From Dyadobacter sp. 3J3 (GTDB lineage Bacteria; Bacteroidota; Bacteroidia; Cytophagales; Spirosomataceae): a stretch of DNA of 64,000 bases. A program made the translations under genes and the position numbers. Shown here piece after piece: positions 17,096-26,100 of this stretch. Positions within the stretch are counted from its first letter, which is position 1, and each line of letters begins with the position of its first letter. The stretch covers positions 294,300 through 358,299 of the forward strand of contig NZ_VTOL01000005.1 in assembly GCF_009801115.1 (NCBI RefSeq), read 5' to 3'. The notes beneath the pieces are model-generated. The model had not been told where the DNA came from. It searched no databases and saw only the letters and a program-made list of their open reading frames with translations.

Positions 17096-17713
17096 TTATT
17101 TCAAACCCGAAAGTTTATCAAGATCGATTGCACCTAAAATGCTTTTCAACTGGTCCACAGAAAGGTTATTTCCATTGACGTTAACAACAAATCTGTCAGC
17201 AACGAGCACGTTTAGTTCTCCGGATTTATTTTGGTTATCGTATTTTTCGTATCCTTTATATCCTTCCAGTTTCGTAGTTTTTTCATAACCTGTCGCAGTT
17301 TCCTTGTCGATATCAGCCATTGTCCACGCGGCTAATGCCATCGTAGCAACACCCGCTACGCCGCCTGTATCAAATATTTCAACGTGTGCAGATGCATCGC
17401 CGTCTCCGCTATACTTTGCCTCAGCTCTGGAAATTGTAAAACCCATCGCTCCGTTTTTTTCGCCGGTTGCTTCGGTTCTGCTCATTCCTTCGGCCTTTTC
17501 GGGTAACAATTCTTTCAGTTTGCGAAAATCAACCGGATCAACAGGCTCTTTGTTTTGCATCGTTTTTGCTTTGTCGGCAAACTGCTGCAATGCTTCCACC
17601 GCATTAGCGGGTGCTTCTTTTTCCTTTTCTTCCTCTTCTGTTTTTTTGCCACCGCAACCAGAAAGAAAGAGCACGGATGCAAAAGCCAGGGATAAAATAA
17701 ATCTGTTTTTCAT
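17096..17713 (-). CDS. Putative lipoprotein of unknown function
   Basis: 205 residues from the ATG at 17713, which places a good signal peptide and lipobox (LSGC, Cys20) at the N-terminus; an upstream in-frame start would add 23 residues that destroy the signal. After the Cys comes an acidic Glu/Lys-rich linker and then a mixed alpha/beta region with GVAGVATMALAAW and VADRFVVNVNGNNLSVDQLKSIL. I do not recognise a family. It follows lgt by 94 bases on the same strand, an apt neighbour since Lgt lipidates such proteins. Confidence 0.7.
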   Translation of the reverse strand: MKNRFILSLAFASVLFLSGCGGKKTEEEEKEKEAPANAVEALQQFADKAKTMQNKEPVDPVDFRKLKELLPEKAEGMSRTEATGEKNGAMGFTISRAEAKYSGDGDASAHVEIFDTGGVAGVATMALAAWTMADIDKETATGYEKTTKLEGYKGYEKYDNQNKSGELNVLVADRFVVNVNGNNLSVDQLKSILGAIDLDKLSGLK

Positions 17714-17807
17714 ACGAGTAGGTTTATAAAATATTCGGGATAAGTGCAATTTAACAAAAAAACTATTCTGTTTGACAATCACGTAATTGACTACTCATTT
17801 CAGTTTA

Positions 17808-18638
17808 TTACCCTATTTTTTGCGGCGCATTTTTTCTGGATTGTATGATGAAATAAAGGCCAAGAATAACGACAGGAATACTAAGAATTTGTCCCATATT
17901 CAGGGCGTAATTTGCTTCAAAAGCTTCCTGGTTTTCTTTCAAAAACTCATACAGGAATCTTAACGTAAATATCCAGACGAAGAAAATGCCAAGCAAAAGT
18001 CCACGCGGCGTGTTTTCCTTGAATTTATTCCATAAACCCAGTAAAATGAAGAATAAAATAAAGCTGGAGATCGATTCGTATAATTGCGCCGGGTGTCTCG
18101 GGATTTGCAAAAACTCGGTATTTTTCATGAAAATGAATCCCCAGGGCAGATCGGTTGGGCGTCCAACAATTTCAGAATTCATCAGGTTTCCAAAACGAAT
18201 AAATGATCCTGCAAGCGCTACTAAAATAACCATGCGGTCGGATATCCATAAAAATGTTTGTCCTGTGGCTTTTCTGCTTCGTGAATAAAGAAGTAATCCG
18301 GCTATAATACCGATGACAGCTCCGTGACTGGCCAGGCCGGCATATGGTGGTAAAATTACTTCCAATGGATTTTTAAACAGCACTTCGGGCTCGTAAAAAA
18401 GGAAATGTCCAACTCTTGCGCCAACAACAGTAGAAATTACCATGTACAAAGTCAGTGCATCAATATCTTCAAGCGGTTTTTTTTCTTTTTTGAAGATATG
18501 GATCATAATTTGTTGCCCGATTAAAAAACCGGCAGCGAACAGTAGACCATACCAACGAACAGGAAAAGGGCCAAAACCCAAAGTTTGAGGGATTGTAAAG
18601 ATTTCGGGATTAACGTCCCAAATTATATAGGAAATCAT
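17808..18638 (-). CDS. lgt: Prolipoprotein diacylglyceryl transferase
   Basis: 276 residues with about seven membrane segments. Family hallmarks are VRWYGLLFAAGF, VVGARVGHFLFY, GLASHGAVIG and the Lgt signature GSFIRFGNLMNSEIVG. The enzyme moves diacylglycerol from phosphatidylglycerol to the lipobox cysteine of prelipoproteins at the inner membrane. The window codes for many lipoproteins that would be its substrates. A good promoter lies just upstream, overlapping the start of the divergent yidD gene. Confidence 0.96.
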   Translation of the reverse strand: MISYIIWDVNPEIFTIPQTLGFGPFPVRWYGLLFAAGFLIGQQIMIHIFKKEKKPLEDIDALTLYMVISTVVGARVGHFLFYEPEVLFKNPLEVILPPYAGLASHGAVIGIIAGLLLYSRSRKATGQTFLWISDRMVILVALAGSFIRFGNLMNSEIVGRPTDLPWGFIFMKNTEFLQIPRHPAQLYESISSFILFFILLGLWNKFKENTPRGLLLGIFFVWIFTLRFLYEFLKENQEAFEANYALNMGQILSIPVVILGLYFIIQSRKNAPQKIG

Positions 18639-18658
18639 GCGTTTATGATGTTATTTGT

Positions 18659-18688
18659 CAAAGATAATACTTTACACAACGAAGCAAA
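18659..18688 (-). promoter_or_regulatory. Promoter of lgt
   Basis: On the minus strand TATCTTTG (complement at 18659-18666) matches TAnnTTTG, with TTTG (complement at 18685-18688) 18 bases upstream. The -33 element directly abuts the yidD start codon at 18689. Confidence 0.65.
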
Positions 18689-18898
18689 ATGAAATTTCTA
18701 CTCATTGGACTGGTACGAATTTATCAAGGTGTGCTATCGCCGTATTTACCCAATTCATGCCGCTATACACCTACCTGTTCACAATATATGATTCAGGCCA
18801 TTACAAAATATGGTGTTTTGAAAGGTGTTCCGATGGGGCTGAAACGATTTTCGAGATGCCATCCCTGGGGCGGTCACGGACATGATCCTGTGCCCTGA
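18689..18898 (+). CDS. yidD: Membrane protein insertion efficiency factor YidD
   Basis: 69 residues. Diagnostic motifs are LIRIYQ-type [34 protein letters not shown], and [20 protein letters not shown], with the family's conserved cysteines. It is a small amphipathic membrane-associated protein that helps YidC insert proteins. In many bacteria it sits between rnpA and yidC; here it is detached and divergent from lgt with only 50 bases between. Confidence 0.95.
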   Translation: MKFLLIGLVRIYQGVLSPYLPNSCRYTPTCSQYMIQAITKYGVLKGVPMGLKRFSRCHPWGGHGHDPVP

Positions 18899-18917
18899 AT
18901 GATTCAGGATTTAACAA

Positions 18918-19871
18918 TTATCCAATCGCTACTTTTCTCAAAATAGAATCAATAATCGTTGTGGTTTTTACGCCATCCGCTTCTGCTTCATAATTCAGTA
19001 AAATCCGGTGGTTCATGATATCAGGGGCCAGCTCTTTAATATCTTCCGGTAAAACGTAATCACGTCCTTCCAGATAAGCCAATGCTTTTGCCGCTCTGTT
19101 CAGATAAATCGTTGCGCGGGGAGAAACACCAAACTGAATATAACGGGCTTCGTCACGCAGGCCATAATCCAGTGGCCTGCGGGTAGCAAAAACGAGCTCT
19201 ATAATGTAACGTTCCAGCGTTTCTGAAATGTTCACATTGTTTACGTTTTCACGGATCGCAAAAAGATCTTCTTTATTTAGGATCGGTTTGATCTTATAGT
19301 CGAAATTGATGTTGGACATCCGGCGCATTACTTCCAGTTCTTCCGTTTTATTGAGATAATCTACATAGACTTTCATCATAAAACGGTCAATCTGCGCTTC
19401 TGGTAACGGATAAGTTCCTTCCTGTTCAACCGGATTTTGTGTGGCAAGAACTACAAAAGGTCTATCGAGCAAATAAGTCTGATCGCCGATTGTAACCTGT
19501 TTTTCCTGCATCGCTTCCAAAAGTGCGGATTGTACCTTTGCAGGAGAACGGTTTACTTCATCAGCAAGAATAATATTGGAAAAAATCGGTCCTTTTTTTA
19601 CTTCGTAATCCCCAATTTTTGGTTTGTAGATCATCGTGCCAATCAAATCGGCCGGTAATAAATCGGGAGTAAACTGTATACGGCGAAAATCCAGTTGCAG
19701 AACTTTTGCCATCACGTTAATCGTCAGCGTTTTGGCTAGTCCGGGAACACCTTCCAGAAGAATATGTCCGCCGGTAAAAAGTCCGATTAGTAATCTGTTG
19801 AGCAGCCTGTCCTGCCCAACCACTACTTTTTTCATTTCGTCAAGTACTTCTTTTACTTTTTCTAAATACAT
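18918..19871 (-). CDS. MoxR-family AAA+ ATPase
   Basis: 317 residues. Walker A is GVPGLAKT (residues 41-48), Walker B is IILADEVNR, then LLEAMQEKQVTIGD, sensor 1 ATQNPVEQEGTYPLPEAQIDRF. MoxR ATPases act as chaperones that help metal cofactor or complex assembly, often beside VWA-domain and DUF58 genes. None of those partners is adjacent here, so its client is unknown. Cytoplasmic. Convergent with yidD, 19 bases apart. Confidence 0.93.
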   Translation of the reverse strand: MYLEKVKEVLDEMKKVVVGQDRLLNRLLIGLFTGGHILLEGVPGLAKTLTINVMAKVLQLDFRRIQFTPDLLPADLIGTMIYKPKIGDYEVKKGPIFSNIILADEVNRSPAKVQSALLEAMQEKQVTIGDQTYLLDRPFVVLATQNPVEQEGTYPLPEAQIDRFMMKVYVDYLNKTEELEVMRRMSNINFDYKIKPILNKEDLFAIRENVNNVNISETLERYIIELVFATRRPLDYGLRDEARYIQFGVSPRATIYLNRAAKALAYLEGRDYVLPEDIKELAPDIMNHRILLNYEAEADGVKTTTIIDSILRKVAIG

Positions 19872-19949
19872 GTAGTGTTTATTTTACCACGGATTGTCCC
19901 GGGTTTAGCAAAGAAATTTTGTTATTGACAATTAGTTGATAATCATATT

Positions 19950-20020
19950 TCACCCCTTCGGGGTTTATTGGTCGGTAGGCGAATATCTGGCTATAATAAT
20001 GTCATCCCTTCGGGATTAAA
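19950..20020. repeat. REP-like intergenic repeat with two TTCGGG hairpins
   Basis: CCCCTTCGGGG (19953-19963) and ATCCCTTCGGGAT (20004-20016) are two small hairpins with the same TTCG-type loop, separated by GCGAATATCTGGCTATAATA-like sequence. The arrangement of paired hairpins suggests an interspersed palindromic element different from the one at 1825-1946. Confidence 0.6.
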
Positions 20021-20064
20021 TTCGGACAAACAAATTATATCAAAAATCAACTTTGACCTTTAAA

Positions 20065-20928
20065 TTATTTATCCCAAACCGCACGCACAAACCTGTCTTT
20101 TCCGTGAATGTCACGAAGGATTTCTACCTGCTTATAATTTCTTTCTTCAAAAACCTCTTTTGTGCCTGCACCAAAATGTTCGTTGATTTCAACATAACAT
20201 TTTCCGCCGGTTTTAAGATGATGAATTCCAAAATCAGCGATGGCTTTATAGAATAATTGCGGATCGCTGTCTTCTACAAAAAGTGCTTCATGCGGTTCAA
20301 AACGCAATACATTCGGGCGCATGGTCTCTGCTTCCGAATACGTTACGTAAGGCGGATTACTAACGAGACAGTCAAATTTGATGATATTTCCAGGCAATGG
20401 GAATGTTACATTAAGCATATCCTGTTTGGCAAACTGCACATCTGCAATGAGTTGTCTTGCATTTTCACGCGCCACAGAAAGTGCTTCATCCGAAACATCC
20501 CAGGCATGAACGGTAACATGTGGAAGAAAACGGGCCAGAACAATCGCGATACAGCCGCTGCCGGTACCAATGTCCAAAATAGAAACATCTTTATCAGGTT
20601 CGGCATAATCGCGCGTTACCATTTGTACAAGTTCTTCTGTTTCCGGACGAGGTATCAAAACGGATGAAGAAACGCGGAATTCAAGCCCGCAAAATTCTGT
20701 TGATCCTATGATATGCTGAACGGGTTCATTGTTATTTAATCGTCCAATAATTCCTTCCCAGTCTGGCTGCGCGGTATTTTCAGGAACAGGGCGGTCAACG
20801 AGCACATCTATGTTTCGCAACCGCATATAATGTTCCAGAAGCATGAACGCTATGGCCTGGGTTTCCTTGGGCGGATAAACTTTAATTCCACTAACAATAT
20901 GTTGATATAATTGACGAGCCGAAGTCAT
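20065..20928 (-). CDS. prmC: Release factor glutamine N5-methyltransferase
   Basis: 287 residues. The N-terminal helical domain with YPPKETQAIAFMLLEHY is followed by a SAM-binding methyltransferase domain: GTGSGCIAI (121 on) and the NPPY catalytic motif at 191-194. The RPETEELV segment is typical of PrmC/HemK. It methylates the GGQ glutamine of peptide-chain release factors RF1 and RF2. Divergent from ribD, about 90 bases apart, with the same arrangement of housekeeping genes expected in related species. Confidence 0.95.
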   Translation of the reverse strand: MTSARQLYQHIVSGIKVYPPKETQAIAFMLLEHYMRLRNIDVLVDRPVPENTAQPDWEGIIGRLNNNEPVQHIIGSTEFCGLEFRVSSSVLIPRPETEELVQMVTRDYAEPDKDVSILDIGTGSGCIAIVLARFLPHVTVHAWDVSDEALSVARENARQLIADVQFAKQDMLNVTFPLPGNIIKFDCLVSNPPYVTYSEAETMRPNVLRFEPHEALFVEDSDPQLFYKAIADFGIHHLKTGGKCYVEINEHFGAGTKEVFEERNYKQVEILRDIHGKDRFVRAVWDK

Positions 20929-20988
20929 TTTTAGTTGATTTTTTATTCTGATGTCGGAAAGTTAGCAAATTATAAGAACTCACGAAAG

Positions 20989-21017
20989 TTGAGTTTGAAA
21001 CGAGGTTTGTATTTTTG
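20989..21017 (+). promoter_or_regulatory. Promoter of ribD
   Basis: TATTTTTG at 21010-21017 matches TAnnTTTG, with TTG at 20989-20991 and an 18-base spacer. The expected start of transcription falls at or next to the ATG at 21022. Confidence 0.6.
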
Positions 21018-21021
21018 TCAA

Positions 21022-22089
21022 ATGAACGAGGATATCAAGTGGATGCAGCGGGCATTATTGCTTGCAGAATATGGTCGCGGAAGTGTGAGCCCTAACCCAA
21101 TGGTTGGTTGTGTGATTGTGCATAATGACCAGATTATCGGAGAAGGCTGGCACCGGCATTATGGCGGCCCTCATGCGGAAGTGCGCGCCGTTGAGGACGT
21201 GATCAAAAGAAATAATGAACATCTGTTTCCCGAAGCTACGGCATACGTCACGTTGGAACCTTGTTCACACACAGGTAAAACGCCTCCTTGCGCCGATTTA
21301 TTGGTAAGTAAAAATATCAAAAAAGTAGTTATCTGTAACGGTGACCCTAATCCGTTGGTTTCTGGCAGGGGAATTGAACTTTTACGTTCTGTGGGAATTG
21401 AAGTAGTTTGTGATGTATTAATTGATGAAGGATTAGTGCTAAATAGGCGGTTTTTTACAAGTTTTATAAAAAAGCGTCCATATGTCATCTTGAAATGGGC
21501 TGAAACAGCGGATGGATTTCTTGCTGGAAAAAACGGAAAACCGATACAAATCAGCGGTGAATTTTCCGGTATGCGTGTGCATAAATGGAGATCAGAAGAG
21601 GATGCAATTTTGATTGGACATAATACGGCGATAAATGATAATCCGAAATTAAATGTCCGCAATTGGGCGGGAAGGAATCCGGTAAGAATTGTTCTGGACA
21701 GAAATCTTCAACTTCAAGAATCTTTAAATTTATTCGATAACTTACAACCAACTATTGTGGTTAATTATGGTAAAGAAACCGAACCTGCTAAAATTCCGGA
21801 AAGGTATTCAGAAAATTTTGGCACTACCTTTTTGAAAATAAATCAGGATGAAAATGAAATAGAAGAAATTCTGCACAAGCTTCACAAGCGCGGAATTCAA
21901 TCGATCATCGTAGAAGGTGGAGCAAAAGTCTTGACCTCGTTTTTGGACTCAGGTTTGTGGGATGAAATTAGAAGATGCCAGAGTTTGAAAACAATCGGCA
22001 GCGGAATTAAAGCTCCACTGCCGATTGGAATATTGACAAAGTCCGAAAAAGTTCAGGATGATTTGTGGAGTTATTATTCGAATTCCTAA
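21022..22089 (+). CDS. ribD: Bifunctional riboflavin biosynthesis deaminase/reductase
   Basis: 355 residues from the ATG at 21022. An upstream in-frame ATG at 20935 would add 29 residues unlike the family and would include the promoter. The deaminase half has the zinc site HAE (51-53) with PCSHTGKTPPC (80-90) and SPNPMVGCVIV. The reductase half has LKWAETADGFLAG, SGEFSGMRVHKWRSEEDAILIGHNTAINDNPKLNVR and IIVEGGAKVLTSFLDSGLWDE. It carries out the second and third steps of riboflavin synthesis. Its last four bases overlap the convergent end of aroE. No FMN riboswitch was seen before it. Confidence 0.95.
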   Translation: MNEDIKWMQRALLLAEYGRGSVSPNPMVGCVIVHNDQIIGEGWHRHYGGPHAEVRAVEDVIKRNNEHLFPEATAYVTLEPCSHTGKTPPCADLLVSKNIKKVVICNGDPNPLVSGRGIELLRSVGIEVVCDVLIDEGLVLNRRFFTSFIKKRPYVILKWAETADGFLAGKNGKPIQISGEFSGMRVHKWRSEEDAILIGHNTAINDNPKLNVRNWAGRNPVRIVLDRNLQLQESLNLFDNLQPTIVVNYGKETEPAKIPERYSENFGTTFLKINQDENEIEEILHKLHKRGIQSIIVEGGAKVLTSFLDSGLWDEIRRCQSLKTIGSGIKAPLPIGILTKSEKVQDDLWSYYSNS

Positions 22090-22859
22090 ATACTCCACAT
22101 TTCCTCTTCCGAAGTCCAGATATCCCATGATTTTTCTGCCTGCATTTCCAACATCTTTAATCCGTTGTGAACGGCAGCTCCCTGAGCGGTGCCGTTTTTC
22201 ATGAAAAGTGTTGTAGTAGGGTTGTAGACTAAATCGTATAAGAAATGGCCTTTTGAAATAAACTGGTAGGGTATATCCGGGCAAGTTTCCGTGTTTGGGA
22301 AAGTTCCCAGTGGTGTAGTATTAATAATAAGAAGATGACTTTCAATAATCTCCTGAGTTAACTCTTCATACGCAATGGAATCGGCGTTTTTTTGTCTTGA
22401 TACTACCACATATTCTGTTTTCATATCTTCCAAAGCTGTTTTTACAGCTTGAGCTGCACCGCCATTTCCTAACACGAGCGCCTTAAAGTTGCAGCAAGCT
22501 TCCCCGCGGCGGTCCATCCATTCGGATATGGATTGTCTGAATCCGTAATAATCTGTATTGTAGCCTTTTGTGCTTCCGTCTGCAAAAATTTTTATCGTGT
22601 TTACTGCACCAATTCGCTCCGCAGAAGCGTCATCTAAATCATCTAAAAATGGTATTACATCTTGTTTGTAAGGAATTGTAACATTCAAACCTTTTAGTTC
22701 AGGGTGTCTTTTTAGTAATGCTGAAAGGTTTTCAAGCTTTGGCATTTCATAAAGATCATAGCTGGAATTCAAAATTCCTTCACGTACAAATTTTTCGGAG
22801 AAATAACGCTTGGAAAAAGAATGTGTAAGGGGGAAACCTATTAAACCATATAAATCCAT
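22086..22859 (-). CDS. aroE: Shikimate dehydrogenase
   Basis: 257 residues from the ATG at 22859. Key motifs are LIGFPLTHSFSKRYF, LKGLNVTIPYKQDV with the catalytic Lys, AVNTIK, KGYNTDYYGF, the NADP loop LGNGGAAQAV, and LLIINTTPLGTFP. It reduces 3-dehydroshikimate in the aromatic amino-acid pathway. The reading frame is open for a further 46 codons upstream (to 22997), but those residues do not look like AroE; starts at 22880 or 22859 are both possible and the latter fits the usual family length. Convergent overlap of four bases with ribD. Confidence 0.93.
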   Translation of the reverse strand: MDLYGLIGFPLTHSFSKRYFSEKFVREGILNSSYDLYEMPKLENLSALLKRHPELKGLNVTIPYKQDVIPFLDDLDDASAERIGAVNTIKIFADGSTKGYNTDYYGFRQSISEWMDRRGEACCNFKALVLGNGGAAQAVKTALEDMKTEYVVVSRQKNADSIAYEELTQEIIESHLLIINTTPLGTFPNTETCPDIPYQFISKGHFLYDLVYNPTTTLFMKNGTAQGAAVHNGLKMLEMQAEKSWDIWTSEEEMWSI

Positions 22860-23193
22860 AAGTACAGAATTAGGGATCATAAACGCTGTATAGGGTGAAC
22901 GGCAGCAGTTTATGAGGTGAAAAACGAATTGTTTTATGAAATATTCTCTGTTAGAGACAACGAAGTTACTCCACTCTTTCATGAATAACAAAAACACGTT
23001 TCGGCGGTAAGAGATCTGATTTAAATAGAAAATACATTTTAAACATAGAATTTATTTAAAGGTTGTTTTTAGTTGACAAATTTTTGTAATAAAAAAATAT
23101 TGTCCAGATATTGTATCTAACTAATTTTTAATTATTATTAGAAGTAATTATCGTAAACCAGCTTAAATACTTCTACTTTAAAAATTAACAATA
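22860..23193. other. AT-rich region between aroE and the subtilase gene
   Basis: About 330 bases holding the upstream regions of two divergent genes. The part next to aroE is open in the aroE frame but gives no recognisable protein. No clean promoter pair or hairpin was identified. Confidence 0.4.
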
Positions 23194-26100
23194 TTGAAAA
23201 AATTCTACATACTTGCTACATTGGTTATTCTGGTCTCTAATGTTGCATTTGCACAATACCGGCTTTTATTAAGGAATGAATCATTCACTCCCGAGAAAAA
23301 TATTTCTGTAACTGGTGTTGCTGAATTGAATCGGAAAATGATTTCGCTTAACAGAAAGTCTTTCGTTATTATACAATTTGAAGGAATACCAACAGAAGCG
23401 GAAACCCGGGAATTAAAAGAAAATGGTATACAGCTGCTAGACTACATACCTAATAATGCTTACACCGCTACTACAACGGGTACTATTTCTGCCTCTGCCT
23501 TACTGCGTGTAAAGGCAAGATCGGTCATCGAATTAACGGCAAGACAGAAAATGCAGGTTTCCCTTGCCAATGGGAATTTTCCGGCTCATGCAGTCAAAGT
23601 AGGGGGCACAATTGATGTTTGGGTAAGTTTTCCTAAAACATTTTCCTTTCAGGAAGTTTCAGATGAATTAAGAAATAAAAGCTTTTCCATTACTTCGGAT
23701 CTTTTCAAGAATTACGGAGTTCTGGAATTACGTATACCGGTAGGCCGTGTTGGGGAGCTGGCTTTGCTACCGTTTGTTCAATATATTCAGGCGGCTCCAA
23801 AAGAAGATACACCTGTAAATGACCATAGTACTGTTAACGCACGAGCAAATGTATTAGGCTCTTCGATGTCAGGAAATCGTAATTTACATGGGGAAGGTGT
23901 CGTAATCGGAATTGGAGATAATTCAGATCCACTTTTACATGTAGATTTTACAAACCGGATTATTAACAGGGAAGCTGTCGAAGTAAGTGGCTCGCATGGT
24001 TTGCACGTAATGGGAACGCTGGGCGGAGCAGGTATTATTGATGAAAGATATAAGGGATACGCTCCCAAAGCAACGATTCTGGCTCATTATTTTTCTAATA
24101 TTCTGGCCTGTTTGCCTACTTATGTCAAAGATTATGGCATGGTCGTTACCAACAATTCTTACGGGAATGATGTTACGAGTTGTGAATCATTTGGCACTTA
24201 CGACTTGTATTCTCAGATATTAGATCAGCAGGCTTTTCAGATGCCCTATTTGCAAAACGTGTTTGCGGCGGGTAACAGCGGAGCAACTGAATGCAGTCCT
24301 TTTCCGGGCGGTTTTGGAAATATTCTGGGAGGATATCAAAGTGCAAAAAATATAATTAGTGTAGGTAACACAACGATAGATGGAAATCTTTCGGGAAGTT
24401 CTAGCAGAGGTCCGGCAAAGGATGGCCGTATTAAACCAGAAATTGTAGCACAAGGAACAAATATTACGTCGACAATTCCAACCAATTTATATGGAACTTC
24501 ATCCGGAACAAGCATGGCGACGCCAGCGGTGACCGGGAGTGCAGCCTTGCTGTATCAACAATACAAAAAGCTAAATAGCGGTGCAACACCGAAAAGTGCA
24601 TTGATTAAAGCACTCATTTGTAATGGAGGAATGGATAAGGGAAATGCCGGACCGGATTATAAATATGGTTTTGGCTGGCTAAATCTCCTGCGCTCTGTGA
24701 AAATGATGGAAAGTAAAAGTTTTGTGAACGATTCTCTCACCAATGGATCTTCCAAAACCCACGTTATTCAGATACCTGAAAATACTGCGCAGCTAAAAGT
24801 AATGTTGTATTGGAATGATCCTGCCGCGGCTATTCTTTCGAGCCAGACATTGGTAAATGACCTTGATCTTGAAGTTGCCGATGCATCTTCGGTAAAAACC
24901 TTGCCAAAACTTTTGGATGCGGCTCCGGCAAATGTAGATAATCCGGCAACCACGGGTGCTGATCACATCAACAACATTGAACAGGTCGTGATTGACAAAC
25001 CAACGGCTGGAAATTATACGATAACAATTAAAGGAACTGCAATCAACCAGAATCCGAGACAGGAATATTTTGTCGTTTATGATGCCGTTCCAATTGAGAC
25101 TACTATAACGTATCCGATTGGTAATGAGCATGTGAAAGATGGTGATGTCATGTACATCAACTGGGATTCTTTCGGGAATGAATCAAACGGATTTTCAGTT
25201 CAGTATTCTGTTGATAATGGTTCGAACTGGATTGATATTAACACGGCTGTTGATCCGGGTATTAGTCAGTTGGCCTGGACAATTCCAGCCGTAACTACGA
25301 CCCAGGCGAAAGTGAAAATTACGAAAAATGGTACAAATCAGGTTAGTATCAGCGAAGCTTTCACCATTGTTGGCGTTCCCGTACCGGTATTAAGTCCGGT
25401 TCAATGTGAGGGATACATTGCCATGAACTGGGATGCGGTTCCGGGTGCTACGGATTATGAGGTTATGATGCTGCAAGGTGATGAAATGGTTGCTATTGGA
25501 ACAACAACGGGTAATAATTATACTTTTAGCGGTTTATCAAAAGATCAGACGTATTGGGTAACGGTCAGAGCGCGTTTGAATGGAAATCCAGGAAGAAGAG
25601 GAGTTGCCTTATCAAGAAAACCGGATAGCGGAACATGCGCAGGAACGATGTCAGATAACGATTTGAAAATTGACGCCATTATTTCTCCGGCATCTTCCGG
25701 GAGAAAACTTACGTCTACCGAATTGTCGGCCGCGGCAAGCATTAAAGTCAGAATAAAAAATCTGGACGATGCCAGTAGCAACGGAAATTTTACTATCAGT
25801 TATTATTTGGATAATAATCTTGTAAGAGAGCAGAATATTTCGCCTGCTATCGCCGCAGGAGGTACTTATGACCATACTTTTGATGTAACTGCTGATCTTT
25901 CGAATGTTAAATCTTACGTATTGAAAGTGATCGTAAATAAAGCGGGTGATGCCATTACTGCTAATAATTCCATTACCAAAACATTTGTCCAGTTGAGCAA
26001 TGCCAATGTAGCCATGCCATTTATGGACGACATGGAAACATTACCGCAACAGGAATATTTTTCCAGACAAATGGGTTTGTCTGGTGCTGATCGTTACGAT

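Noticed and set aside
20935..21021. N-terminal extension of RibD
   Set aside because: It would include the TATTTTTG promoter element and adds residues not found in the family.
22860..22997. N-terminal extension of AroE
   Set aside because: The extra 46 residues are not like shikimate dehydrogenases, which begin close to LIGFPLTHS; kept as non-coding, though a start at 22880 remains possible.
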